Positions 23,636 through 36,200 of a stretch of 64,000 bases of DNA are shown piece by piece (the first letter of the stretch is position 1; each line of letters begins with the position of its first letter). The position numbers and the translations under genes are program-made. The stretch spans positions 26,270,869 through 26,334,868 of the forward strand of contig CM023533.1 of the NCBI GenBank assembly GCA_013350335.1. The letters run 5' to 3'. The notes under the pieces are model-generated. The model was not told the origin of the DNA. It saw nothing but the letters and a program-made list of their open reading frames with translations, and did no database searches. Source of the DNA: Chimonanthus salicifolius. Taxonomy: Eukaryota; Streptophyta; Magnoliopsida; Laurales; Calycanthaceae.

Positions 23636-24730
23636 TCACGGCCGGCCTAATAACGAGGTAAGTTAGGGCGGGACCTTTGACTTTATTTAAAAAAGGCTCA
23701 TATAATTTTTTTTTCTTGTTTGTGTCTTTTTTTTTCATTCATGAAGTTAATTTAAAAAAAAAAATTGTAAATAAGTTTAACTCTTAAGCCATTCTGCAAA
23801 TTGATTTCACATTGGAGATGGATTTTAGTTTTGGACATCACCGTTTTGAGCCCAAATTTATTTGTAAGATAAACTTAAAAGATTTTTCTCTAATTTAATT
23901 AAATTAGAGATTTTAGATTGTTGTTTCAGTCCCTTAAAACAATATCAATTTTTCTCCCTTTCCCACATAATCTGATCCAATGCTAACCATTAGCCATTCC
24001 ACAAATTGATTTTACGTTAGGGATGAATTTCAAGTTTGGACATCACCATTTTGATCCCAGCTTTATTTGTGGAATAAATTTGAAGAACCTTTCTCTAATT
24101 TAATTAAATTGGAGATTTTAGATTGTTGTTTCGGCCTCTTGAAACAACATCAGTTTTCCCCCTTTTCCCATCTAATTTGATCCAACGCCAACCATTACTT
24201 GTATTAGCCGAACTTAGGATGCAGATTTTTTAATTCATTTGTCTTTTGATTACTTTATTTATTCTTTTGTTTCCTTTGTCTTTTGATTAGTTTTTAATTC
24301 AGTTATTTATTCTTTTATTTGGTGAATGGTGATTGATACTTAAATTGGTAATGCTGTAATAAAAATATTGAAACAATAGAATTTTGAGGTTTGGATATAT
24401 GAATATTGGTAGAAAATAATTTCTTACGGGCTTGAAATGGTGTTGAAATGCTGCTAGAATAATAGTTAAAGATATTGTTTGAAATGTCCTACACACAATG
24501 CAGTCGAATGGATGACGAATTGAAAATGATATTTTAGCAAAACTTGAATACAAAAAATTAATTGGTAATTTTGTATCAAAAAATAAAAAAGTAGATTTTA
24601 GATAAATTCTTTTTATTATAATTAAAATTTTAATTAAATATTACTTATAATAATATGTTAAATACCAAGAAGATTCTATTTAGATTTTTTACTTTACACC
24701 TCAACTTGTGTCTAGTCGGTTCTGACTACG
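23636..24730. other. Unit-1-specific ~1.1-kb insertion with ~200-bp internal repeat
   Basis: Unit 2 reads straight from GACTACG to the CGAATATG block near 44590. Unit 1 is interrupted here by ~1.1 kb, with GACTACG on both sides. Inside, a ~200-bp sequence (about 23791-23990) is repeated imperfectly at 23991-24199; both include TCTAATTTAATTAAATT and GATTTTAGATTGTTGTTTC. No inverted ends, LTRs or coding frames were found, so the class is unknown. Confidence 0.55.
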
Positions 24731-24920
24731 GAACGACCGAATATGTTTTACTTTAGACTTTTTGGATTAGCAGGGCCTCATTTAGAAAATGATATTATGA
24801 CAGCACAACTTTGCTGACTATAAAAGACAAGCTTTAAATAATAAAATTAAATTATAAAATAAACTTCATTTGTACTATTTTACTTCTGTCTCTCTCTATG
24901 TATACTTTTATTTCCTCTCA

Positions 24921-24930
24921 TCTATTTAAG
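24921..24930 (+). promoter_or_regulatory. Possible TATA box of dehydrogenase copy 1
   Basis: TCTATTTAAG lies ~110 bp upstream of the ATG, in a CT-rich leader, and is conserved at 45124-45133 before copy 2. Its position fits a plant TATA element. Conservation between recent duplicates adds little weight. Confidence 0.4.
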
Positions 24931-26108
24931 AAAGGCTCCATCTAACGAAATAAAAGACAACAATCTGGGCCAAGCAAATCAAGAGCGGTATTAACCAGGC
25001 TAGGTTCAAGTGTACTCTCTCTATCTCTGTGCAGGAAAATGGTGAAATCTCCAGAGGAAGAACACCCACAGAAGGTCTTTGGTTGGGCAGCTAGAGATAC
25101 TTCTGGAGTTCTTTCTCCATTTAAATTCTCCAGACGGTATTCTTCCAGAATTTCTCATCTTCTTCTTTTTTCTTTCTTTTTTCTTCTCCCTTAACAATCA
25201 AGATTGCTGTTAAAACACAAGAGGCTTGCTAAGCCCTTCTCTTTTATGGTTTTCGTAGAAAGATGAGCTGCTTTATTCATCTAAACTCTAAAGTGATGAA
25301 GTTCCTTGACAACCTTCTCCTGGACTATTTTTTTATGAAGATCTATAGGCTTTTAAGTTTAAAGTAGAAATTGCACCAACTATTTTCAAGTTTTTTAAAT
25401 TTCTCTAATTTTTATTTTTTTGTATTTTGCTTGTGAGTCAAGATCGGTGCATAGGCGGTATATATCTATGTTAATTGATATACCTATTTTTATAATTATT
25501 ATATGTATGTTGATTGAATTTTAAAAAAGCAATTATGGAACAAGGCAGCAGCATTGTTTTGTTAGCAGATAGAACGTTCCCAACCATTCCGTTCAGGTAG
25601 AGAATCTCTGAATCTACATGTAGTTTTAGAGATTTAGTTCTGATTCTACTATTATGACTGGTCTTCCAACTCAAAATACTTGTGTGATATGTGGAGTGAT
25701 TCAATCCCATCTAAATACTTAATTTTCTCCCCTCCCCATCTATGTGGGACCCTTCTTTGTACCCCAACCGGTTTGGGCTTATTAATCAAGAAGGATTATC
25801 GAGTGGTGCGCATGAGTTTGATCCGGATTGAGGAGCCAAGTCCCAATACTTTAAACGATAAAGATGGTATTTGCATTTTAATTGTTTGTTTGCAGGGCTA
25901 ATGGGGACCACGACATCACTTTGAAGGTACTCTACTGTGGCGTCTGCCATTCAGATCTTCATTTCATCAAAAACGATTGGGGTTTTTCTGTCTACCCTAT
26001 TGTCCCTGGGTACTCTCTCTCTCTCTCACAGCATTAGTCTATCATTGATAGATAAATGGAAGTTTCCAATAGTTACATTATTACATATGATGATTTCACG
26101 AGTATGCA

Positions 26109-26445
26109 CAAATGTGGGGGTGAAACTTGGGTCGGATTTTAACCCGACCCACATGACCCGATCTGAGAAATCAGTGGGTTTGGACTATGTATTTGTATAT
26201 TTTGTATCGGGTCGAATCGGATTGGAAAAATAAAAACCCATATGGAATTTGGGTCCAGTAGGTTGAGAAATTTAAAATCAACCCGATTCGACTCGATGTA
26301 AGCCTAACTCGGCATGAGTGTACCAAGTTATAAAACAAAACTCGAGTTAACTTGGATTAGAAATTAAGGTTAAATCCGGTTGAGTTCAATAAATTTTAAC
26401 ATGAGTTGTACTAATGGACCGGAATTTCAATCCTACTCAAATGTC
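26109..26445. mobile_element. hAT-type MITE in dehydrogenase copy 1, intron 2
   Basis: A 321-bp element (26117-26437) has ends of the GGGGTGAAACTTGGGTCGG / TAGGATTGAAATTCCGG type and 8-bp flanks CAAATGTG and CAAATGTC (7 of 8 match). The interior is rich in GGGTCGGGT/ACCCGACCC words. The copy in unit 2 (about 46330-46617) has lost its left end. Confidence 0.7.
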
Positions 26446-27766
26446 TACAAAATAAAGAGAGCCCAGATATTAAGACTAGCTAACATGAAGTAAGCCATTA
26501 ATGCAGGCATGAAATTGTAGGGGTAGTAACTGAGGTTGGATGCAAAGTGGAAAAATTCAAAGTCGGAGACAAGGCCGCAGTCGGTTGTGTCGTTGGCTCA
26601 TGCGGCAGGTTGTGATAGCTGTGAGCAAGGATTTGAGAATTACTGTGACAAGTACATATTGACATACAATAGCAAATACCACGATGGAACAATCACCTAT
26701 GGTGGATACTCCAATAACATAGTGGTCCATCAGCGCTATGCTTTCCGGTTCCCGGACAACCTACCACTCGACGCCGGTGCACCGCTTTTGTGTGCCGGTA
26801 TCACAGTGTACAGCCCCATGATATATTTTGGCCTGAACAAGCCGGGTACTCATGTGGGAGTGGTTGGGCTCGGTGGACTCGGTCACGTAGCCGTGAAATT
26901 TGCCAAGGCTTTTGGGATGAAGGTGACAGTGATCAGCACATCTGCTAGCAAGAAGAAAGAAGCAATTGAGGACTTCCGTGCCGACTCGTTTCTGGTCAGT
27001 CGTGACCCGGAGCAGATGCAGGTAAGAATTTGATGTCATAAGCCCTAAAGCAGTCCAACTCGGTCCAATGGAGCCATGTCATGAATCTTGACTACCTTGC
27101 AACTTCTCAATCAATAAAATAGTTTTAACTTACAATCTGATTGAAAGAAGAAATAAAAGATAAAGACAAAGATATTTTTATTAAAGTGATGTGACGCCAT
27201 TTGAAGTTTTGAACGAAGATTCTCCACTTTCAAGACAATCGTCACTTTTGACTGTTTTACAGTATTTCACTCTCATTTCTCCATGTTCAATTGCAACTTT
27301 ACTCTCTGCAAAAATCTTGTGTAATTTGATATGGAATTGGTTCGTCGAATCATTGAAATCAGCTCACTGATCGGATCACTAATTTTTTTTTTTAAATGAT
27401 TTTGTACAGTAGTGAAAGTGTAAAATAGGTAATATCTTAAATCCCATATTTCGTTACACAATATTCTTTTTCTTTTTCTTTTTTTGTCTCAAATCTTTTC
27501 ATAATTCTTGTTTTGGGATTTGATTGTTGCAGGCTGCCAAGGCAACCTTGGATGGAATCATCGATACCGTCTCCGCCGTTCATCCACTCTTACCATTGAT
27601 TGAGCTGCTCAAATCTCACGGGAAGCTGGTTATGTTGGGAGCACCAGACAAGCCCGTTGAGCTGCCTCTCTTTCCTCTACTTATGGGTGAGCGCATTCTA
27701 CGGACTAGTAATTGGAAAATTATGATCTTTTTATTAAATTGGACATCAGATTCTTTCTTTTTGTAC

Positions 27767-28150
27767 AGTTATTAATGGGTGAAATTTGGGTTGGGTTTTA
27801 ACTTGTCCTGCATGATCCGACACGGGAATCAGTGGATTTGGGTTATGTATTTGTATATTTTGGATCGGGTCAAATTGGGAAAATAAAAATCTATATGAAA
27901 TTTGAGTCGAGTTGGATTGAGAAATTTAAAATCAGCCCGACCCGATCCAACGAAATCTGATTTGACCTAAGTCCACCAAGTTATAAAACAACATTCGAGT
28001 TGAGTCGGGTTATAAATTCGGATTGGATAGGGTCAGATTGAGTAATTCAGGTCAGCCATTCGCGTCAGATTAAGTCAGAGTCAATAAATTTAGACATGAG
28101 TCGAGTTCGATAACGGCCTAACCCGACTCAAGTTTCGGCCCCAGTTATTA
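27767..28150. mobile_element. hAT-type MITE in dehydrogenase copy 1, intron 4
   Basis: A 368-bp element (27775-28142) lies between perfect 8-bp duplications AGTTATTA (27767-27774, 28143-28150). Ends read ATGGGTGAAATTTGGGTTGG and, reversed, GGGGCCGAAACTTGAGTCGG. Same family as the intron 2 element. The orthologous copy in unit 2 is at about 47800-48157. Confidence 0.85.
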
Positions 28151-29689
28151 TCAACCACAGATGAAAATGAACCCCTAAGTGTTCAATTTCGTCAAAATTG
28201 CAGCACCCAAGTGCTCTGAGTGTTTAGATGAAGGCGGGGATGAAGAGGAATTATGGGTCAATGATCTTATGGGCTAAAAGGTATGTGAACTTAGAAGTGA
28301 CTAAACCAAGCATCTGGAAAATAAGACAGAAAATAAATGCTTAAGACCATTTCGATGCCATCGATGATAGTTTGGATCACTGATCCACATTCAAAGTTGT
28401 TGGAGTTGTTTAGATCTCAAAGGATTAGGTTCTTATTTATAAGGGTGTAGTTCAACTGATTACCTTCCATTTCAAGAAGTAAGAGATTGCGGGCCCGTAT
28501 CCTCATAATCTAACCTTCATGTGTCCTAGACGTAGAGAGTTCACCTATGGAGGTTTTTCGCTGGATATCCCACAGTTTTCTACACGTAAATTAAAAAAAA
28601 AAAAAATGGTTCGTTATGGGTCTGTAATCAGTTCCATGCTATAAGGTTTAGACTTTGAACCCAATCTCACTTAGATCTTTAATATTGATAAAAATGATCC
28701 TATGTCTTTTATTTATATGTATCTGAGAAATTGATTAAGCGACTGGTATTTTTACTTACAACGGCATCGACTTGCAATAAAATAAAATTTTCTTATTTTA
28801 TCTTTTCATTTTAAACTGTTCTTACAATTTATCATGATAAAGTAAAAGACAAATTAAAAAAATTTAATTTATCACAAGAAAATGTGTGGTATTTATTATA
28901 TTTACTAAAAACTAGGTGTCCAAATCAACTACAATACAAATGACATATAATATACAAAAGTATTTTTTAATTTATACTATGGGATCTAAAATGGCAGGGA
29001 GGAAGATTGTAGCTGGAAGTGGCACTGGAGGAATGAAAGAGACTCAAGAGATGTTAGATTTCGCAGGAAATCACAACATAACTGCAGATGTTGAAGTTAT
29101 TTCAATGGACTACTTGAACACTGCTATGGAGAGGCTCGCCAAAGGCGATGTCCGATATCGATTTGTCATCGACGTTGCCAATACCTTGACTGCCTCATAA
29201 ATGACGGGATGATTTATATTTTGCTTCAAAAATTGTCATCATCCATCATCATAAAAGTTTTTGTCTCGAATTTGAAGTCAAGTTTCCACTTTGCTTAGGT
29301 AATAAGTCACAGAGGCATTAGGTTGGTTCCAAGGTTACCCTTTCATTGTTAACTCTTAGATCTTGAAGGTTTTCTGGTTTGCTCTGTCCTTGTTCTCTGT
29401 ATCACTTTCTCATGAAACTTTCTTCATTTAGAGGATAGTAATATCGAAAGTTGACATCAAGTACAGATTTGCCAAAGGTTTTTCTCCTTAAAATATAATG
29501 CATGAGAATGTTTGCTCAAGAGGGTTATAATCTAAAGATGAACCTTTGCTAAAATAATAAATTTAGGTCATTTCACTATAAGGACAGGTCTACCATAGGC
29601 CCATGATTTTATGTCTATTAAAAAAATAGATAAATAGATTGACTATTAGGGGCATATCAAATGGATAGATAGATAGATTATCACGAGGA

Positions 29690-29880
29690 ATAATTTTTTT
29701 ATAATGAAGAACCACAAAACCCCCATCTCTCTTCAAATACGAGGGCATTCGGTAAAACTTCTGATGCGTACAGCCCTCTGCAAGCCACGGACATAGGGTT
29801 ACTACGGGACTCGAACCTGAAACATCTGATTTCTGAAACAAAACATCTACCAATTGAGTTATTCCGTGAAGAGTAATTGC
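29690..29880 (-). mobile_element. tRNA-derived SINE downstream of dehydrogenase copy 1
   Basis: On the minus strand, GGAATAACTCAATTGGTAG resembles a tRNA A-box region and GGTTCGAGTCCCG is a near-perfect B box ~40 bp further on. A T run at the plus-strand left side (29693-29700) is the reversed tail. Flanks GAGGAATAAT and GAAGAGTAAT are an imperfect duplication. The same insertion is in unit 2 at 49450-49640. It is not a true tRNA gene because no cloverleaf follows. Confidence 0.7.
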
Positions 29881-31212
29881 GCCACAATACAACATTGAAT
29901 CATCTTAACTTTTAATTTTTTTTTTTAAGATCAAATAAACTATTGACTGGATATTTTTACTTATCATGGTCAATTAAGTGGTGAGGATATATCAAATAAA
30001 CATTACTTTTGATTGGATCTAAATCTAAAGAAAGAATACAATATTTTTAGAGGTATAAAATATAAATTCATTGCTTAGCGAGCGAGGCATGGGGCTTGTA
30101 GACCTGGGGCTTTTCTTAATTTTTTCTCTCACCGTAGTTATAAAAAAAATATATATATTTTGATTTGTATCATATGATGGGTTAATCAATCTTAATACAT
30201 CAGAGAAGCCATTGTTAACTATATGATACAATAATCCCTTAAGATGAAAATCAATAAATGCCAGTGAAAGTTGAACCCAATGCATTTGATTTGATGAATA
30301 ACAATGATCTCTTGGTATTCTAAAATCCTTCTTTATAAATTCTGCCAAACCCTCTAACAATGAACCCAATACGCATTTTTGTCTTTTATCCACCAAGAAA
30401 TTTACTAAAGGCTCAATTAGGCCAGCACATTAGGAGTGATCAAGATTTGGTTACATGATGCTAAATGCCTGTGTAGGACAGTAATCAGTTCTACTACCAT
30501 AGCTTAGTTAGCAGAGATTTATTTAGTTTGCTTACCTTTGGTTCTAAGATTGTGTTTTATAATTCCATTTATACAGTAAGAAGTTAGGTTTCTTTTCTGG
30601 AGAAGAATATATTTCACCCAAAATTAAAAATCACAAAATGCAACAAACCAAGTTCTAGACTGGAGACTGTCTGCTCTGTATTTTCAGCACTAGAAAACCG
30701 CAATGATGGACAATATCATCTTATGATTGTTGTCGTTTTGTACTGAAATGGAAGATCAGTTGCTATTCAGTGATATTTCTAGGGACATCTGGGTATGTTT
30801 GAGATATATTTCAGCTGAAGTCTCTATTTTTAGGTAATTTTTTAAGGAAGTGGTAAAGAAACAGAGATGAAGATGGAGCTTTTTCTCTGTTTCTCACACT
30901 TCACAGTAAAATGCAGCCACAGAGAGAAAGATAAGACTGGTGGTCGTAATGCTTGGGAAGTATTGTAGATAATGGCATTGTGAGTAACCATAGTAAAATT
31001 CCCAAGCTACACTGGATCATCCATTTTTTTTTATGCTCATGTATGACTCGTCACATCACCATCAACAGCAGCAGCAACCAATATTCTCTCATGAGTCAGT
31101 TTTATGAGTTTTTCTTCTCCAATTGACCTTTTATAAACTATATCATCAATCACTTTATAATTTAACATACTCTTTTACCGAAACTCATAACATAAGTAGT
31201 CTAATAAAGGCA

Positions 31213-31510
31213 TTTTCACAATTCAAGGCATTCATGGCCAAGGTAAAAAGGTTGTACATTGTATCAGGATGAAAGGTTTCTTAGGATTAGGTATCCATCC
31301 CAAAAGGCTAGCATATTAGGTTGAGTGACCCAAGTACATTCTAAGTCTCTCGGCACTTTCACAATTCGGGACATTCATGGCCAAGGTGAAAAGGTTGTAC
31401 ATTGTATCAGGATGAGAGATTTGTTAGGACTGGGTATCCAATCCAAAAAGCTAGCCCGTTAGGTAGAGTGACCTAAATCCACTATAAGTCCCTAGATCTT
31501 CCTCTACACT
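31213..31510. repeat. Imperfect ~150-bp direct repeat
   Basis: The words TTTCACAATT, GACATTCATGGCCAAGGT / GGCATTCATGGCCAAGGT and AAAAGGTTGTACATTGTATC occur twice in the same order, starting near 31213 and 31362. Both copies persist in unit 2 near 50906 and 51052. Confidence 0.8.
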
Positions 31511-33224
31511 TTGAATGTGAGACTTGTTCACCAGCCCAAACAATCCTTCCTCGATCGATCGATGCTCTCCGACAGCCTATTCCTTCCCGTCATCCAGTCT
31601 GTCTAGAGAGTTCCCCAAGCCCACATGAGGTAACTTAAAACTTGACTTTGATACTATTTATTAGTACTAAGTATCAATTCCAAAAGACTAATTCATTAAG
31701 TGGTATGACCCTAGATCCTCCAACCCCAACAAGCTTTTACAGTAAATTGGCAAAAAATATAAGTGGCGTTTGCCACCAATATTGGTGTATCAACCAATCC
31801 AGTACTTACGAGAACTTCAATTGATTATCATATCGGCTGATATTTGAAATCTAAGCAAATATATATCTTCCAAGAAGAAAGGGCTACAGAGCCAATTTCT
31901 TCAAGTTATAAGAGCAATCTATAGATGACATGATCTCAAGATCTGATTTATCACCCCATGACTTTGAGTCTCTATTGCATAGGATGAACACTGGGCAACC
32001 ATATTGCGACCACCCATTTAGGGAAGAAAATAATTTTAGATCGGGTAGGTTCTACTTATCTCTACCAATTTTCCTAATATTTGTACCCATGGGTCTGAGC
32101 TCAGGCATTAGGATTGACAGTTCCATCTACATATATAGTGAAAATTCTTCTGGACCCACTGTTAAATGAGTCAAATGAAAAACACTAGATAGAAATTTTC
32201 AAAATTTATCAAAATCCTCTCATATGATTTATCTAACGATAAATCCTATAATTTTATAAATTACTTATTTCCATAGAAGTCCTGGTTTTCTGACTTGGAC
32301 CTCTTTCATGCCATCGAACAAGCAAATGACCTCTTAGATCTTATTACCCAATTTCCCCCCTTCTTCTTCTTTTTTTTCAATTTGATTTAGTCGGAAAATA
32401 AGTTCTGCCGGAAATATGAAGCACTGATAATTTGTTCCTTTTCCATGATGCCAAACAGATTTTACATTGATTTTAACCCACTCCATGTGAATGCAACAGC
32501 AACACAGATCTTGGACAACCATAAGATAATTTATTCTTCTTATTATAAAACATTATTTAAGTAAAGATAATTTATATTAACTTTATCAACGTAAACAAAT
32601 AATCTTCATTATTATTATTCTCTATAATTGGGTAGAATAAGATTATAATCTACGTTTCACCCATCAAATACTAGATGAGAGTTTTAGTTATAAAACATTG
32701 CTGAAACTTTCTTTATCTCACAAAACAATAGAAATTGAGATCTTTGGAAAATATAACTGTAAATTAATGAAGATACCTATTCACAAGATTTGTAACTTGA
32801 TGTTGTAGGATATGCTGAATATATTTATTTATTTTAATGTAAATTGACTCAGGAAAGTAACATGTTATCTTTTTTTTTTCTGGTAACAAAAAATTGATAT
32901 CATTATTAGCTAATTTATACACTGTCATCCATTTTTTGACCTATCTGGTATGGAATTTGTAGGCATCTGCAGCTCAGATTTGCAACAACTGCCTTATAAA
33001 TTTGTTTTTCTTCTGGCATACCAACAAGATTTTCAACTAGTTGGATAAATGAAGAAACAGAGTAGTAGAAAATATTTCCTTTGGTTACCTCAAGCACCTC
33101 TAGGGATCTATTGCATCTAAGGTTGTACAGATGTAATCTGAGCTCGGCTCATTAGGATTCTTACATCCGACATGGTGACTGGGAATCAATCTCATGAAGG
33201 AAGCTTGTGGAAATAGCTGATATG

Positions 33225-36200
33225 ATATTTATAAGGATTTATATCTTGTTTATCTTGGAAATGTTTTAATCTAAGATAAATGGTAAAAAAAAACAGCTAG
33301 TGTCAGATTTTGACATGAACTTTTTTTGAAATGGTTCCTATATTAATAGATAAAGAGGCACCAGAGGTGTAAATAGAGATGATTTTGACATGAATTAGAT
33401 ACATTTTTGAGTTTTGGATGTGGTCTTCATCTATGTTGGATTCAGATTATAATATCATAAACCCAAAAGATCAATAATGATGTAAATCTGCTCCTATTCA
33501 ACTCAAATTTGACATGGATAAATCTCTTTCTTTGCTATAATGTAGATGCTCATTGAAGTTGAGAGTTGGCCATACACTTTTCCAGCTTCAGATGACTTTC
33601 CTGCTTCAGAGCAAAGAGGTTCTATCAATGTTAGATTACATGTCCGTGACAGGTTCGTCATCAACCCTTTAAAAATGGAATTTTAAGGACCATGCTGAAT
33701 CGTCTGAAGCTGTTTCTATAAGAGTTTTTGCCAAGAATGCTTCTTGAGCTTCGTCTCTAGTGGATTTCAGGAATATTTCTACTAAAGATATCTTGCGTGC
33801 CTGGAAAGATTGTATTATTGTATTAACTTAGCATAGGTCCTTTTTGTTTTTATTTCGATGTGTTGTTGTTGTGGGGCGCGGGTTGTTTCGTTTATTAGTT
33901 TTTTGTATTTGCATATCTGGTGCTCTCTTTTTTCTTAATATATTAATCATTAAAAAAAAACCCTTTAAAAACATTAACTCAGCTTGAGGGAACTTTGAGT
34001 AACCTAACCAAAGCTGACTCAGTAAAATACCAGTGTTTTCAGCAACTCACTTGATTTAAAATCCAATCTAGTAGATTCGGGTAAGCTGAGCAGAAGCGTA
34101 TCAAGTTTTAAGCCTTGGACTGTTTGTGAGGTTGTTGATGTGCTATTCTGGGCAAGACCTAAATGAGATGGGACCCTGTCTTAATTAATGGATGTGGATA
34201 TGGAACTGGGTCCGTCTTTTGGATTGAAAAGGTATCTGCAATCGCATACTGTGGTCACCATCCAAAAATGGTCTGAGAATTGTATTCGGCCAGGGATTCT
34301 TTGGAAAAGTAATAAAAGTAAAGCTTATTTGGCATATTTTATACATTAGGCTTGAAATAAGGCTTGGCCCAACCCAGTAAGCCTGAATCTAGCCAAGCTC
34401 TAACAATTTTGGTACAAGACAGTCTGGCCTTCTAGCTGTCTGACCCAGTGAATTGCCAGTCTCGTCTGAAGCTAACCCATTTATGTATACAATTTTTCAT
34501 GTGTCGATTCTTTTTTGGAAATTCAAGGTGAAGTAATTTCTAATCTTTTTTAATGGCGGTCATCGAAATTCTGTTATTGAATTTGAGCACTACAAATAGT
34601 TCTGTCATTTCTTAGGTATATCGATGATCAAGATTTACCAGCGGGTTCTGCATATGTGGGCTTGGCTTCACCTGGAGAAGTAGGATCATGGCTAAGAGAA
34701 AGCAAGGTTGTTAATTCATGTGATTTTTTCTGCACTCTCATATTTAGAGTATCAACTAAGCCCAAATTGCTTACTCTCATCTGCTACATCCTATTGTCTA
34801 CTTGGTATTGTGCTTTCAGGGTTATCAGTTTTGGACTGGAGCTGACCCTGATGGATTTTCTCAATCAACGACATCCAAACTGGCAACTACAATCTGTATG
34901 CATGGGTACCTGGTTTTATTGGAGATTACAAATATGATGTAGACATTAACATCACTGCAGGTTAGTGTTATCCTTTCAGTTTTCTGAGTTAGATGCAACA
35001 CATCTATGTTCCCATGTACTACATCATACTACCCCAAGAAATAGTAGATCTTTCTAGGTTCTGGTTGAACTCATTCGGTCGATTACTTAGGCCTAAAAGT
35101 CTAGCCAAGGCCTGCAATCAGGCTAGGCCTAGAAACCCAATGAGCAATGATTGAGCCTGACTCGTTACAAGTTCATTCTATCTTTGACACCAATTTCAGT
35201 TCTGTCTTATGTGCTATGGATTCCATTCACTTAATGAAAGTGCTTGTTAAGCAATTTCTCAAGTTTCTTTATCTAGTCTGTTTTATAAATCTGAGGGTTT
35301 GAAGAGACTTAATGCATGATGTGATATTGATTTGGGTGAGCTTGTATATCAACTTCCAAGAGATGGTCCTACCTTGTTGGAGATCGGCATCCCTGACCGT
35401 TCGGCAGCTGAATTCTATGTTCCTGATCCTAGTCCCAACTATGTCAACAAACTCTACATCAACCATCCTGACAGGTTGGTTCTCATCTTTCTGCCCCTCT
35501 GTTGGATGCAATTGAAATGAGTTTTTTTGGAAAATGGATAATTGCTGCTCTTTTCCACTATGAATGGCCACATTCTCAATTCTTCCAACCATTTTCCATC
35601 TTTCTAACCATACAAGATTGAAGACAAGTTTTACTTTTTCTTTTTTACAATTGTTCAAAATCAGATTCCAATGATTTTCTAGGTAGGATATGTTTAACAT
35701 TATGTACAACATTGTGATTATGATCTGAGGCTTTTCTGTTCTTTTCTCTCTTCTTTAGAGATGTAGATGATCTGATAATAAGAACAAAAAGTTAACACAT
35801 TAATTTTCGGCCATTGGGATTTGTCTCACTTCTTTCTAACAGTAGGGTGGGGATACCTTTGTTATAAAAAAAAAAAAAAACAATTGGGTCCTGCGTTTGA
35901 ATAATACCATTGGCAATTGCTTTAGGACTGTGTCATTTCATTGCAGTAATAACCATTTAATTTGTTTGCAACAGGTTTAGACAGTACAGTTTGTGGGAGA
36001 GGTACGCCGAGTTATATCATATACAAGATCTTGTTTACACAGTTGGAGTTAGCGACTATCAGAAAGATTGGTTTTTTGCACAAGTTACAAGGTATGATTC
36101 ATCTAACCTTGCAACTATTAGCTAATTAAATTTTTGTTAAGATAAAAAGAGAGGAAATTACTAGGAAAGAACCATATTTAACTAAACAAACATGAGTTTG

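Larger units (their letters stand above)
20586..24870. repeat. AT-rich block, internally duplicated
   Basis: Sequence from ~20586 to ~22230 recurs imperfectly from ~22233 to ~24870: the GAGAACTGCTCTCTCA word, TGTCACTGGATGTATAGACAC, CCATTTTTAAAATCAT, and the CGAATATGTTTTACTTTAGAC and AAACTTCATTTGTACTATTTTACTTCTG words occur once in each half in the same order. A further partial copy of the start lies at 11130 behind the full lyase gene. No coding potential is seen. Unit 2 carries the same two halves at 38.1-45.1 kb. Confidence 0.75.
25039..29200 (+). pseudogene. Cinnamyl/mannitol alcohol dehydrogenase (ELI3-type), copy 1, frameshift in exon 3
   Basis: Zinc-dependent medium-chain dehydrogenase family, acting with NADP(H) on cinnamyl-type or related aldehydes and alcohols in the cytosol. 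Exons: 25039-25136, 25896-26009, 26507-27021, 27533-27686, 28998-29200. Exon 1 is intact ([20 protein letters not shown]). Exon 2 has [11 protein letters not shown], with the first catalytic-zinc Cys. Exon 3 opens with HEIVG. An extra G at ~26608 turns the structural-zinc segment CGSCDSC into CGRL-stop. Beyond it the frame resumes cleanly with GLGGLGH (cofactor loop) and [10 protein letters not shown]. Exons 4-5 end in [17 protein letters not shown]. Apart from this base the ~360-aa length is normal. It is either a recent pseudogene or a one-base assembly error. Confidence 0.85.
29201..32770. other. 3' flank of dehydrogenase copy 1
   Basis: No gene is supported over 3.6 kb. It holds a SINE at 29.7-29.9 kb and an imperfect ~150-bp direct repeat at 31.2-31.5 kb; the rest is AT-rich. 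A 123-aa minus-strand frame at 30025-30396 (and its shortened counterpart in unit 2) has no recognised family and is not accepted as a gene. Confidence 0.5.
15209..32772. repeat. Large direct tandem duplication, unit 1 (17.6 kb)
   Basis: The whole segment recurs in the same orientation and order at 32771-53065. Its left edge (GGAGATACCTATTCAC) is repeated at the junction (GAAGATACCTATTCAC at 32769), and its right edge (TAAATTAATGAAGA) recurs at 53052-53065. The three breakpoints share only AGA (15209-15211, 32771-32773, 53063-53065). The unit holds decayed lyase copy 1, an AT-rich block, dehydrogenase copy 1 and its 3' flank. Confidence 0.95.

Noticed and set aside
29821..29870. Possible tRNA gene on the minus strand
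   Set aside because: A-box and B-box-like motifs are present but no cloverleaf can be drawn, and the T-rich end shows a SINE.
30025..30396. 123-aa minus-strand frame, with a 60-aa counterpart at 49914-50096
   Set aside because: No family is recognised. Similarity between the copies is expected from the recent tandem duplication and is not evidence of coding. The second copy is truncated.
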